Assembly: GCF_030325625.1 (NCBI RefSeq)
Contig: NZ_JACAIS010000001.1
Span: 124,001-188,000 of the forward strand
Direction: 5' to 3'
From: Sphingobacterium sp. N143
Lineage (GTDB): Bacteria > Bacteroidota > Bacteroidia > Sphingobacteriales > Sphingobacteriaceae
DNA: 64,000 nucleotides
This document shows, piece after piece, positions 1 to 9,637 of this stretch. Numbering within the stretch: position 1 is the first letter of the stretch; every line of letters starts with the position of its first letter. A program made the translations under genes and the position numbers. The notes under the pieces are model-generated. The model had not been told where the DNA came from, searched no databases, and saw only the letters and a program-made list of their open reading frames with translations.

Positions 1-906
1 AAAGAAGCGGAGTATCTAACGGCATATATTTTAGATGGTTGGGATTGTACATTAGATGAGCAGGGTAAAGAGCATGGTGGAATCCCTTGGGGACCAGGAT
101 ATGTCACTAAACATGCCTGTAGCAATGCTCCCATCATCAGTCCTCTTGTCACGCTGCATGAGATTTATAAAAACAAAAGCGATCAAATTACCAAACATTA
201 TATTAGCACAAAGGATAAGCTGACCCGTCTTTCAAAAATAGAACTGAAAAGTGATTTCTATCTTCACTATGCCCAGCGTATCTACGAATGGCAAAAAGAT
301 AATTTACTGAATGATAATGGGGTATATGCGGATATGATGGGGGATTGTTCACCAGCGTGTTCAATTGCTTATGAAATGGTTCAAGGAAAACAGTATCGGA
401 AAAATACCGTACTGAACAAAGCTGTAGGAACAGCTTTTTCTTACAATTGTGGTACCATGCTATCTGCAGCCGCGGATTTGTACCGTGTTACAAAATCAGA
501 AAAATATCTTGTTGAAGGAAAAACCTTAGCTGATGCCAGCTTCAATTATTTTGGTAAATTAGGGCAGCAGATTCCGGGCTACTATAGTTATGCCAATGAT
601 GGTTTTAACAACTGGTTTAACGGTGTACTGTTGAAAGGTTTTTCTTCAATATATCCACTATATGGTAAAGCGACATTATTTATGGACTCTTTTCAGAAAA
701 ATCTGGATTATGGATATGCCAATTTTTTGGTAGATGGCTTGTTGCCAGCAGACTTATTGGCAGGTTGGCCTGCTGATAAAAATAAATGCAATCTGGAGGC
801 GATGTTTATGTTTGCCTATGCAACACAGTATGCTGTATTAGCCCAGACAGATATGACCAGGCCAAAAATCGCTGCATCTTCTAACCGATCTATCTCGGGT
901 CAGTAA
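1..906 (+). CDS. GH76-family glycoside hydrolase, 5' end outside window
   Basis: The reading frame is open from the first base to the stop at 904-906, giving 301 residues with no start, so this is the C-terminal part of a longer protein. It resembles GH76 enzymes, which cleave alpha-1,6-mannan backbones with an (alpha/alpha)6 barrel. The matching features are an internal SNAP motif near residue 43 and a helix reading SYNCGTMLSAAADLYRVT around residue 147-164, the position where GH76 proteins have a conserved YNxGT repeat. The catalytic Asp pair of GH76 should lie upstream of the window and cannot be checked. It points toward the convergent regulator pair and belongs to the same carbohydrate locus. 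GH76 assignment is by remembered motif; another (alpha/alpha)6 family is possible. Confidence 0.72.
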   Translation, partial: KEAEYLTAYILDGWDCTLDEQGKEHGGIPWGPGYVTKHACSNAPIISPLVTLHEIYKNKSDQITKHYISTKDKLTRLSKIELKSDFYLHYAQRIYEWQKDNLLNDNGVYADMMGDCSPACSIAYEMVQGKQYRKNTVLNKAVGTAFSYNCGTMLSAAADLYRVTKSEKYLVEGKTLADASFNYFGKLGQQIPGYYSYANDGFNNWFNGVLLKGFSSIYPLYGKATLFMDSFQKNLDYGYANFLVDGLLPADLLAGWPADKNKCNLEAMFMFAYATQYAVLAQTDMTRPKIAASSNRSISGQ

Positions 907-971
907 ATTTAGTCTGAAATGCGGTTGTATATTATGCCGTTGATTGCTAATGTGCTTTCGAAACTGATTTA

Positions 972-1754
972 CTATCGGTGCGCTGCTGTTTGACTGTCCT
1001 GAAATTCAGTAGGACTGAGACCAAACTGTTTCTGAAAATTTCTTGAAAAATGTGTGGCAGAGCTGTATCCCAATAAATTGGAAATTTCGTAGACCTTATG
1101 TTGTCGTAAACTGAGCAGCTCTGCTGCTTTGCGAAGTCGAGTAAGATTTATTAATTCATTAGGGGATAAACTCGAGACAATGTTTATTTTTCGATATAGT
1201 GTGGGACGGCTCATACAGAGGATATCGGCCATTCTATCCACGTTGAACTGCGGATCATCCAGGTGCTGCATAATAATTTCCTCGATTTTGAGCAAGAAAT
1301 CCTGATCACTTTGGTTTTGTCCGATATGTTGTATTTGCGACATCGGATTCTTAATAAAAAATTCTTTTATCTTGATTCTGTTTTTTAATAAACTCGCAAT
1401 CTGAGCTCTTAAAAACGCAGGCGAAAAAGGCTTTTCTATATAAGCGTCTGCACCAAATTCCAATCCCTGGATCTTAGATTCGATGCTATTTTTTGCGGTT
1501 AATAAGATCACTGGGATATGGGCAAAGGTAATATCTTCTTTAATTTTCTGACAAAGTTCATAGCCATCCATTTCGGGCATCATAACGTCACTGACGATCA
1601 AGTCAAAATATTCAGATGTAAGGAGCTCCAGAGCCTCTTTTCCGTTTGAGCTTGTTGTTATTTGATATTCCTCATTGAGATCATCTGCAATAAATTCAAG
1701 CAGTTCAGTATGGTCATCTACGAGTAATAAATTGGCTTTTGCATTCATAATCAT
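972..1754 (-). CDS. Response regulator with AraC-type DNA-binding domain
   Basis: The 260-residue protein has an N-terminal receiver domain (about 7-125) and a C-terminal AraC/HTH_18 domain (about 155-255). The acidic pair D13-D14 and the phosphoacceptor D56 in the sequence VSDVMMPEMDG are present, as is the LLTAK switch region. The start ATG overlaps the stop of the upstream histidine kinase by one base (TGATG), so the two are translationally coupled; a second in-frame ATG lies at 1748. In most Bacteroidota carbohydrate loci these domains are fused to the kinase in one hybrid polypeptide; here they are a separate protein. It is expected to receive phosphate from the kinase and activate the neighbouring galM/susCD genes. 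Identification is firm, the target genes are inferred. Confidence 0.93.
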   Translation of the reverse strand: MIMNAKANLLLVDDHTELLEFIADDLNEEYQITTSSNGKEALELLTSEYFDLIVSDVMMPEMDGYELCQKIKEDITFAHIPVILLTAKNSIESKIQGLEFGADAYIEKPFSPAFLRAQIASLLKNRIKIKEFFIKNPMSQIQHIGQNQSDQDFLLKIEEIIMQHLDDPQFNVDRMADILCMSRPTLYRKINIVSSLSPNELINLTRLRKAAELLSLRQHKVYEISNLLGYSSATHFSRNFQKQFGLSPTEFQDSQTAAHR

Positions 1755-4700
1755 CAGTTTCTATTGCGGTTCAAGGGTAATGTTAAGGTGAATACGTTCA
1801 ATTGGAGACGGTCGACATCATAGAACAGACTGCCTTGATGTTTTAATGTCAAGGTCCTTGTCAGTGCCAAGCCTAGTCCACTACCCGGAACGTTCTTGTT
1901 TTGTTTTAAGCGATTGAATGGTTCAAAAATTCTTTCCCTTTCTTCCGAAGGAATTAAAGTCCCGTCGTTTTTCACGGTCAATATAAAAATATTTTTCTGT
2001 TTATCCACGTTTAAATTCACTTGGATATACACTGAAGAATATTTAAGTGCATTATTTAATAGGTTGTAGCAGATTTTATCAAAGGCATCCAGATCGACGT
2101 ATGCCATAATGTCCGCAGCGATATTGGTCTGCATTTTTTTCCCTTGGGCCTGAACTGTGATACCAAAATTATTGATGATTTGTTGTACTGTGCTACTGAT
2201 ATCCGCCAATTCAAAATGCAATTTGAATCCTTCGGTTTCAACTTTTCGGAAGTCCAGGAGCTGGTTGCTTAGGGAAATAAGCTTCTCGGTATTGTTCTGC
2301 ATCGTTAGCAGCAATTTGTCAGTGACTGGATTATGCTCGATCTTTTCCATGAGCTTTTCCAAAGGAGCCTTGATCAGGGTAAGTGGTGTGCGTATCTCAT
2401 GAGCAACATCTGTATAAAAGTTGATTTTAGATCGATATAGTTCTTGTTCGCGATGATTTTGTATAGTCAAAAGATGCTGTCTGTTCCGTTGTTTTACCTT
2501 TTCGTTGAAGTGGTGAATAATAAAGGAGATCAGCGATCCAAGAATCAATGCATAACAGATAAATGCAGGAAGACTAGCCCATATCGGGGGAAGAATAGTT
2601 ATTTTCAGACGTGCAAAAGTAGGAATTGTATTTCCATTGGGATCCTCAGCTTTTACTGTAAATATATAATTTCCTGGGGCAAGCTTTGTAAAGTAAGCCC
2701 GTTGATTGCTGGTAATGTCAATCCAGCTGTCTTCAAGCCCCTCCATCCTATAGCTATAATGAATGGAATGCGGTGCTTGATAATGCAAAGCTGCAAAGTC
2801 TAAACTAAAGGAAGATTCATCATGTTTCAGTTTAATCTGATCGGTAAATAGGATTGATTTGGTAAGAATGCGTGGATCAGTGTGCTGAGTTATTGCCTTA
2901 TTATTGATATAAAAGTTAGTAATATAGAGCGGAATGTTTGTGTCATAATTGATTTGATTGAGTCTTTTGGGATCGAAACGGATTAGCCCATTAATTGTTC
3001 CAAAATAGAAATTTCCATTTCCATCATCAAAAGATGAATTGTAGTTGAACTGAATGGATGGAAGACCAGATTCCAGGTTGAAAATTCGTTTTCGACCATT
3101 CAAAAGATGATAGCGTACAAGACCTTTAGAAGTGCTTACCCACAGGTTGTTTTGTCGGTCTTCTAAAAAGGCCAAAATCACATTGCTGGGCATACCTTCC
3201 TCAAGGCCAATTTTCTCGAAACCCTCACGTTGAGAATACTTTTTGGCCATGCCACCCTCCGTGGCAATCCATACCTGTTCTCTTGAATCTTCAAAGATGC
3301 TGTTGATCCGATTATTGGGAAGAGAGTTTGGATCGTCTTGACGATGTGTGTAATGCTTGAAGTAGTGGCTTGTGGGGTGATAACAGAATAGGCCATCACG
3401 CCATGTTCCTAACCATATATTTCCCCGCCTATCTTCTAATACGGTGGTATAAAACATATAACTTGGAACATTTGGGATTAAATGAAAAGTTCTGTCAGCA
3501 AAATCAAAACGATATAATCCACGTGTTGATGTCGCAAGGATATCCCCCTGCCGGGTTTTATAAAGGTAAAAGATAAAGTTGCTCTGTAACTCGGATTCTG
3601 TATAGCTATTTCGGTCGATATGATAGACAACTTGTTGCTGTTTTAGATCAAAGATATCTAATCCATTCACAAAAGTTCCGATCAATAGCTTGTCCTGGAA
3701 CGGAAGAATTCCATGGATATTATTGTTGGCCAGATGGCCATGTTTATCGGAGAAATTTTGGATTTTTCCTGATTGGGGATCCAGCATGGACAAACCGCCA
3801 TTTTCAGTGCCGATCCATACATTATTCGAGGAATCTTTTGTGATGATACGCACAGCGGAGCCCTTTAAATTACCAGCACGGTCTTTAGGTAGGAATTTTT
3901 CAATAATACTATTGTTTTTGTGGTAGTAATTTATCCCACCGAAATACGTGCCCAACCAGATTCCCTGATCCTTATCTTGTAAGATATTGTATATTGCATT
4001 ATCAGAAATCCCCCATGGGTCATCCTGCTCTTTTTGGATATTGATATAATGTTGAGTGGCAATCTGATAGATAAATAGCCCTGATTCTGTCGCAAACCAA
4101 TATTCATCATCATTAGGCTGTAAAATATCCCGGACATATAGAAATTGATGCAGATGATCGCGGCCCAAGATTGATCGGAGTGTCTGTTCCTGAAGATTGT
4201 ATAGATAGACACCGGATTTAGATGTCCCGATTAGTAATTGTCCGCTGCGATTTTCCGCAATTTTTTCTATGCTAAACCAATCCTTTGTGCCATATTTTAA
4301 CTGTAAATCGAGCATAAGGATAGGTTTGTCCAAGCTGTTTACCTGAAAAACTTTTCCTTCTGGTGTGCCAAAAAAGATTCTGCCATTTTTTGTGCAGCTG
4401 ACAGAAGTAATGTAGAGATCCGATTTTGTAATCTGTTTAATGTTGTTGGTGGTCAGATCATGGTAGTACAGCATACCATTTGCTATAAACCAAATTCTCT
4501 TTTTTTGATCTGTAATGATCACAGGTACCTCAGCTTGCTCAAATTGTTTGCTTAACAATTTGAACTGTTCTTTTATGGGATCATAGCAGTAGATACCCTG
4601 ATCAGTACCGATCCAGATCTGTTTTCTGAAATCTTCCTTTAAGGAAATAATATTATTCCCTCCTAAGCTGTTTTTTTGTGACTTTGAATTGTCAAAATGC

Positions 4701-4912
4701 TTAAAGCTGTTCCCATCAAATCGATTTAATCCGTCTTTTGTGCCAAACCAAAGAAAACCATAGCTATCCTGCATACTGCAAATTACTGCATTGTTGGACA
4801 GGCCTTCATTGATCTGATAATGATTGAAATAGTAAGGTTGGGCAAAGATGAAAGTTGGAAGCAGCACCAATATATATAATAGACTTATCGGCTTTAGGGT
4901 TGTCATGATCAT
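1754..4912 (-). CDS. Reg-propeller sensor histidine kinase (HTCS-type, lacking fused regulator)
   Basis: This 1052-residue inner-membrane sensor has a signal peptide (about 1-24 ending FIFAQ), a long periplasmic region of two-component regulator propeller repeats (about 30-640, with repeated IWIGT/LWVST-like strands), a Y_Y_Y domain near 690-775, a transmembrane helix near 779-799, a HisKA domain with H838 in DVAHEIRTPL, and a HATPase with N box (YNLLNNALKYS) and G box (GSGLGLALTRTL). It ends after the ATPase, without the receiver and AraC domains that normally follow in hybrid sensors; those are in the next gene, coupled by TGATG. It should detect an oligosaccharide released from the target glycan. 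An alternative start two codons later (4906) gives the same signal peptide. The divergent galM gene begins 167 bases away, leaving a shared control region. Confidence 0.92.
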   Translation of the reverse strand: MIMTTLKPISLLYILVLLPTFIFAQPYYFNHYQINEGLSNNAVICSMQDSYGFLWFGTKDGLNRFDGNSFKHFDNSKSQKNSLGGNNIISLKEDFRKQIWIGTDQGIYCYDPIKEQFKLLSKQFEQAEVPVIITDQKKRIWFIANGMLYYHDLTTNNIKQITKSDLYITSVSCTKNGRIFFGTPEGKVFQVNSLDKPILMLDLQLKYGTKDWFSIEKIAENRSGQLLIGTSKSGVYLYNLQEQTLRSILGRDHLHQFLYVRDILQPNDDEYWFATESGLFIYQIATQHYINIQKEQDDPWGISDNAIYNILQDKDQGIWLGTYFGGINYYHKNNSIIEKFLPKDRAGNLKGSAVRIITKDSSNNVWIGTENGGLSMLDPQSGKIQNFSDKHGHLANNNIHGILPFQDKLLIGTFVNGLDIFDLKQQQVVYHIDRNSYTESELQSNFIFYLYKTRQGDILATSTRGLYRFDFADRTFHLIPNVPSYMFYTTVLEDRRGNIWLGTWRDGLFCYHPTSHYFKHYTHRQDDPNSLPNNRINSIFEDSREQVWIATEGGMAKKYSQREGFEKIGLEEGMPSNVILAFLEDRQNNLWVSTSKGLVRYHLLNGRKRIFNLESGLPSIQFNYNSSFDDGNGNFYFGTINGLIRFDPKRLNQINYDTNIPLYITNFYINNKAITQHTDPRILTKSILFTDQIKLKHDESSFSLDFAALHYQAPHSIHYSYRMEGLEDSWIDITSNQRAYFTKLAPGNYIFTVKAEDPNGNTIPTFARLKITILPPIWASLPAFICYALILGSLISFIIHHFNEKVKQRNRQHLLTIQNHREQELYRSKINFYTDVAHEIRTPLTLIKAPLEKLMEKIEHNPVTDKLLLTMQNNTEKLISLSNQLLDFRKVETEGFKLHFELADISSTVQQIINNFGITVQAQGKKMQTNIAADIMAYVDLDAFDKICYNLLNNALKYSSVYIQVNLNVDKQKNIFILTVKNDGTLIPSEERERIFEPFNRLKQNKNVPGSGLGLALTRTLTLKHQGSLFYDVDRLQLNVFTLTLPLNRNRN

Positions 4913-5079
4913 TCGGTTATTGATACAAAATAGTTCAAGATTGAAACAATTTAATCCTAAAAAACATAAAATATTTAGGACTTTAGCAAGAGCATTGTGA
5001 CCGCTAAAATTATAAAAAATCTAGAAAAGGACGTAAGTTCTGACTAAACAAAGATTATAAACCACTTAAATCAATACGA

Positions 5080-6240
5080 ATGAAAGGAAAAATGACATTG
5101 CTAGGCCTGTCTGTTATGCTTACTTTTTGTATATCCTGCCAACACTCGAAAACTTCTAAAACCGCTCAAACCGATACAGTATCCGCGTTGATGGACAGTA
5201 CATCATTTAAAGCTAGCATTGAGCAAAAAAATGTTTATTTATATGAATTGAGCAATAAGAATGGTGTACAGGCTTATTTTACTAATTATGGTGCCCGTTT
5301 GGTCGGTTTATGGGTACCGGATAGCAATGGAAAATTATGCGATGTGGTATTAGGCTTTTCTAATGCTTCAGCTTATAATAATCCAAAAGAACCGTTTTTT
5401 GGAACTATTGTCGGCCCCTTTGGCAACCGTATTGCTAAAGGTAAGTTCAAACTAGATGGAAAATCTTATCACCTGGCCGTGAATAATGGTCCCAATACAT
5501 TACATGGAGGTTTTAAGGGGGTTCATTTTGCTCATTGGACATTGAAGGCGTCCGACACATCATCCCTTACTTTTGCCTATACATTGCCGGATGGCCAGGA
5601 AGGATTTCCGGGTAATATACAGATGGAAGTTACCTATTCTTTAAATGACGATAATGAACTGATGATTACTTATCGTGCGGAATCTGATAAAAAAACGGTA
5701 ATTAATTTGACAAATCATGCATATTTTAATTTGAATGGGGAAGGCAGTGGTACCATCTTGGATCATCAGCTTCAATTATTTGCCAACCAGTATACACCTG
5801 TTGACAGTACACTTATACCAACTGGACAATTGGCACCAGTCAAAGGAACAGCATTTGATTTTACCACATTGAAATCGATCGGAAAAGACATCAATGTGAA
5901 TGATGAACAGCTGAGTTATGGGAAGGGGTATGACCATAATTTTGTCTTGGATAAAGAGAAGGAAGGGGATTGGTATAAAGCTGCACATGTCGTCGGTGAC
6001 AAGTCCGGCATTGTATTGGACCTGCTTACGACTGAACCAGGTATCCAGTTCTATAGTGGTAATTTTATGAATGAGCAAGTGCAGCTAAAGAATGGGACAA
6101 AAGACTCATTTAGAACTGCTTTTTGTCTCGAACCCCAACATTTCCCGGATGCTCCAAATCAACCAACTTTTCCGACAACAGTAGTCAATCCAGGTGAAGT
6201 CTATCAGACGAAATCCCTTTATCGTTTTTCGGTGAAATAA
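5080..6240 (+). CDS. galM: Aldose 1-epimerase (mutarotase), lipoprotein
   Basis: The 386-residue protein interconverts alpha and beta anomers of aldoses. Characteristic stretches are GPFGNRIAKGKF near residue 110, the NLTNHAYFNLNGEG segment containing the catalytic His, and FCLEPQHFPDAPN near the C-terminus containing the catalytic Glu. The N-terminus is a lipoprotein signal with Cys at residue 20 (FCISC), so the enzyme is exported and membrane anchored rather than cytosolic as in E. coli. It is the first gene on the plus strand after the divergent sensor kinase and precedes the SusC gene by 200 bases. An exported mutarotase fits processing of sugars released by the enzymes of this locus. Family assignment is firm; the preferred sugar (arabinose, galactose or other) is not evident. 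Confidence 0.93.
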   Translation: MKGKMTLLGLSVMLTFCISCQHSKTSKTAQTDTVSALMDSTSFKASIEQKNVYLYELSNKNGVQAYFTNYGARLVGLWVPDSNGKLCDVVLGFSNASAYNNPKEPFFGTIVGPFGNRIAKGKFKLDGKSYHLAVNNGPNTLHGGFKGVHFAHWTLKASDTSSLTFAYTLPDGQEGFPGNIQMEVTYSLNDDNELMITYRAESDKKTVINLTNHAYFNLNGEGSGTILDHQLQLFANQYTPVDSTLIPTGQLAPVKGTAFDFTTLKSIGKDINVNDEQLSYGKGYDHNFVLDKEKEGDWYKAAHVVGDKSGIVLDLLTTEPGIQFYSGNFMNEQVQLKNGTKDSFRTAFCLEPQHFPDAPNQPTFPTTVVNPGEVYQTKSLYRFSVK

Positions 6241-6312
6241 TACATATTTAATAATGATTGGTTTGAAAGTGCATTGCTGTGAAGTGATGTGCTTTCTTTA
6301 TTTTGTTTGATT

Positions 6313-6324
6313 TAAAACGTTTTA
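6313..6324. promoter_or_regulatory. Perfect 12-base palindrome in the susC leader region
   Basis: TAAAACGTTTTA is a perfect CG-centred palindrome lying about 76 bases upstream of the likely -10-type box of the SusC gene. Its form resembles LacI-family or other dimeric operator sites, but no LacI-type gene is seen nearby. It may be an operator or chance in AT-rich DNA. Confidence 0.3.
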
Positions 6325-6399
6325 GGAAGCCATCAGGTATTTGATACAAATAGGCAGTTTTTTGAGAAAAAACGAAAGTCCGTCTGTCTGAATAAGCAC

Positions 6400-6407
6400 T
6401 AATTTTG
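6400..6407 (+). promoter_or_regulatory. Bacteroidota -7 box (TAnnTTTG) upstream of susC
   Basis: TAATTTTG matches the TAnnTTTG consensus of primary-sigma promoters in this phylum. Transcription starting a few bases downstream would begin near 6414, after the TTG codon at 6405 and before the ATG at 6441, which supports 6441 as the translation start. No clear TTTG is seen at the usual -33 spacing, as would be expected for an activator-dependent promoter. Confidence 0.45.
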
Positions 6408-6440
6408 GGTAATCAATTATATAAACTAATCATTTTCGGT

Positions 6441-9400
6441 ATGTTTAAGGGTCTTAAATGTTTGCCAATATCTGTTACATTGCTCTGTTGCACGAGCGGT
6501 TTTATTCCCTTAGCAAGGGGAGGTAACTTGTTTCCTGATGCTTTTGATGGGGTCGGTTTGCAAAAAACGATTAAGGGTGTAGTCAAGGATAAGGATGGAA
6601 ATCCAGTGGTTGGTGCAACCATTGCATTGAAGTCAAAGCCCGCTGTGGCCGTTTCTACGGACGCAAACGGTACGTTTAACCTGACGAATGTGAATGAGGG
6701 TGAAATACTCTTAATTACATCCGTTGGCTATCTGCGTCAAGAAGTTCCTGCCTCAAAAGTGCTAACCATTATTTTAGAGGCTGATGATTCGAGGATTGAA
6801 GAAGTTGTTGTTGTGGGGTATGGTACACAAAAGAAAGAATCAGTGACGGGAGCAATCACCGCTGTCTCTTCAAAAGACATATCCAGGTCTGTCGCAACTA
6901 CAACTTCCGGGGCACTGGTCGGAAAGATTGCAGGGGTCAACAGCCGTATGAATGATGGTAGGCCTGGAGCCTCAACGGGGATCAGTATCCGCAACATGGG
7001 GGCGCCGTTATATGTCATTGACGGTGTTCAGAAAGATGAGGGACAGTTTAATAACCTAGATTTTAATGATATTGAGTCTGTTTCGGTGCTGAAAGATGCA
7101 TCGGCTGCGATTTATGGTGTACGGGCAGCGAATGGTGTGGTGGTGGTAACTACAAAAAAGGGGAAAAGAGGTGAAAGCAACACCTTTAATATCAATTCTT
7201 ATTACGGCGCGCAGAATATGTTTCGTTTTCCCAAACCTGCGGACGTCAGTACTTATGTCAGGAGTTATATCCAATCGGACGCTATTATGGGGGTTAAAGA
7301 CCCTAAATATTCACTGGCAGACTTGGAAAAGTGGCAGCAAGGTACTGAAAAAGGATACCGTCCTTTTGACTGGTATGATTATATCCTAAAAACCAGCCCT
7401 CAGACTTATATTTCAGGAAATGTCAGTGGTGGATCCGAAAAGATCAATTATTATTTGAGTGCAGGGCATTTGGATCAGCAGTCTATTATCCGTAATTATG
7501 GTGGGTTTAAGCGCACAAATGTTCAGATGAACATCGATGCAAGTGTTTCGAAGAGACTAAAAATAGGGGCCAATCTGAATGGACGTATAGAACAACGGAA
7601 ACAACCTGGAGTGCCCGGTGCTGATGATACCTGGCAAGCATTGTTTGCGATTTATCGTAACTTACCCACAGCTAGACCATTTGCTAACGATAATCCACTA
7701 TATCCAACACAGACTGCAGCCAATACTGAGACTAATTTTGCTATGCTGAACTATGACCTTTCAGGTACCTATAAGGAAACTTGGCGTGTCATGCAATTGA
7801 ATTTCAATGCAGAATATAAGATCACTGATGATTTGGTCGCCAAAGGAACGGTAGGATATTATCTTGCCAATAAATGGATGGACAACCAAGAGTTTACTTA
7901 TAAATTATACGGGTATGATGAAAAGACGGATACTTACCCCGTAATTTTTAGCATGGACAATCCTTGGCGGGAGCGCTCTATAGCACAGGTCGAAGAAATT
8001 TCCACACAATTTACCCTTAATTATAATAAGCGATTCGGGAAACATGGTTTTAATGCCGTGCTTGCAGCTGAATCCATAAAACGGGATAATCCAGATATTT
8101 ATGTTCATGATCGGCCTGCATCTAATGCATTAAGTTTGATTTATTTTCAAACCATGGATACCTATAATGATACTGGGATCAATACCCAAGCAAGAGCGGG
8201 GTTTGCTGGCCGTGTCAATTATGACTATGATCAAAAGTATCTTTTGGAACTTTCTTCACGGTACGACGGTTCCTGGAAATTTGCGCCCGGAAGCCGGTGG
8301 GGATTTTTCCCTTCAGTATCTGCTGGCTGGCGAATTTCATCTGAAAAATTCTGGTCCGATGGTTTGAGAAAGATCTTGGATGATGTGAAGCTCAGAGGGT
8401 CTTATGGTGTATTGGGGGATGATAACCTAGATGCGTGGAATTATTTTGCTTTCGATTATTTGAGTGGCTATAACTATTTCAGAAAGCCAGACAAGGATGG
8501 ACCAAAGAATATAACAGGTTCAACAATTGATGGAAAGTACGTTATTGGAACACAGCCGCGGGGGCTTCCAGTTAAAACGCTTTCCTGGATTCAGGCACAT
8601 ATGCTAAATGTCGGATTGGATTTTAGCACATTGAAAGGTAAACTGACAGGTAGCCTAGATTTCTTCCAACGGAAAAGGTATGGTTTGCCGGCTTCTCGGA
8701 ATGATATATTAGTACCGAACGAAGTTGGATTTGGCCTGCCTTACGAGAACCTCGATTCAGATATACACCGTGGCGTGGATGGATCGATTATGTGGCGAAG
8801 CAGCGTCAGGGAACTCAGTTATTTTGTGGGTGGAAATTTTACATTTGCGCGTCAGACCGATGGCGAGCAATATAAACCCCGGTTTGGAAATTCTTGGGAT
8901 CAATATCGCAATTCGATTTATGACCGTTATGCATACCTAAATTGGGGACTGCATGCGTTGGGCCAATTTCAGTCCTGGGAAGAAATTGGAAATTATGAGG
9001 TGGATAATGATCGTCAGGGAAATTCAACATTAAGACCCGGAGATATTAAGTATGAAGATATCAATGGAGATAAGGTCATCAATGAATTAGATGAGCGACC
9101 AATAGGCTACCGAGAAGAGGGGCTGCCTTATTTTAATTATGGTATCAACCTTGGTGCACAATTTAAAGGAATTGATATTGCCATGGATCTCACTGGTGCC
9201 GCATTTGCATCTTATACGCCTAATTATGAGGCGATGCTACCATTTCACGATGGTGGGAATAATCCACAATATTATATGGAAAATCAATGGATGCTGAGTG
9301 ATATTACGGACCCGAATAGTTCCATGATCCCAGGGAAGTACCCCACATTGATTCGAGGTAACCGCGATCATAGTAACTATTGGAAGAGTGATTTCTGGCT

Positions 9401-9632
9401 TACGAACGTCAATTACCTTAAATTAAGAAATCTACAAATTGGATATACACTGCCCGACAAATGGATGAAGCCTCGGGGAATCCAAAAATTCCGGATATAT
9501 ACCATGATGCAGAATCTGTTTAGTATCGACAATTTGGGCGATATGAAAATCGATCCTGAAATCACAAGTGATTCAGGGGTTCAATATCCGACAAACCGAG
9601 TTATAAATGTTGGTGTTAACTTAACTTTTTAA
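6441..9632 (+). CDS. SusC-family TonB-dependent outer-membrane transporter
   Basis: The protein of about 1063 residues imports oligosaccharides across the outer membrane with its SusD partner and TonB energy. In order it has a signal-like N-terminus, a carboxypeptidase-D-like domain (IKGVVKDKDGNPVVGATI), a TonB-box region EEVVVVGYGTQKKESVTGAI, a plug domain with the SusC signature SVLKDASAAIYGVRAANGVV, and a beta-barrel ending in the aromatic residues NVGVNLTF. The ATG at 6441 was chosen over an in-frame TTG at 6405 because a TAnnTTTG promoter box overlaps the TTG. SusD starts five bases after the stop. The ligand is inferred to be an arabinose-containing oligosaccharide from the downstream enzymes. 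Confidence 0.95.
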   Translation: MFKGLKCLPISVTLLCCTSGFIPLARGGNLFPDAFDGVGLQKTIKGVVKDKDGNPVVGATIALKSKPAVAVSTDANGTFNLTNVNEGEILLITSVGYLRQEVPASKVLTIILEADDSRIEEVVVVGYGTQKKESVTGAITAVSSKDISRSVATTTSGALVGKIAGVNSRMNDGRPGASTGISIRNMGAPLYVIDGVQKDEGQFNNLDFNDIESVSVLKDASAAIYGVRAANGVVVVTTKKGKRGESNTFNINSYYGAQNMFRFPKPADVSTYVRSYIQSDAIMGVKDPKYSLADLEKWQQGTEKGYRPFDWYDYILKTSPQTYISGNVSGGSEKINYYLSAGHLDQQSIIRNYGGFKRTNVQMNIDASVSKRLKIGANLNGRIEQRKQPGVPGADDTWQALFAIYRNLPTARPFANDNPLYPTQTAANTETNFAMLNYDLSGTYKETWRVMQLNFNAEYKITDDLVAKGTVGYYLANKWMDNQEFTYKLYGYDEKTDTYPVIFSMDNPWRERSIAQVEEISTQFTLNYNKRFGKHGFNAVLAAESIKRDNPDIYVHDRPASNALSLIYFQTMDTYNDTGINTQARAGFAGRVNYDYDQKYLLELSSRYDGSWKFAPGSRWGFFPSVSAGWRISSEKFWSDGLRKILDDVKLRGSYGVLGDDNLDAWNYFAFDYLSGYNYFRKPDKDGPKNITGSTIDGKYVIGTQPRGLPVKTLSWIQAHMLNVGLDFSTLKGKLTGSLDFFQRKRYGLPASRNDILVPNEVGFGLPYENLDSDIHRGVDGSIMWRSSVRELSYFVGGNFTFARQTDGEQYKPRFGNSWDQYRNSIYDRYAYLNWGLHALGQFQSWEEIGNYEVDNDRQGNSTLRPGDIKYEDINGDKVINELDERPIGYREEGLPYFNYGINLGAQFKGIDIAMDLTGAAFASYTPNYEAMLPFHDGGNNPQYYMENQWMLSDITDPNSSMIPGKYPTLIRGNRDHSNYWKSDFWLTNVNYLKLRNLQIGYTLPDKWMKPRGIQKFRIYTMMQNLFSIDNLGDMKIDPEITSDSGVQYPTNRVINVGVNLTF

Positions 9633-9637
9633 TAGAA

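Noticed and set aside
6405..6440. TTG start adding 12 residues to SusC
   Set aside because: A TAnnTTTG promoter box overlaps it and the ATG at 6441 gives a good export signal.
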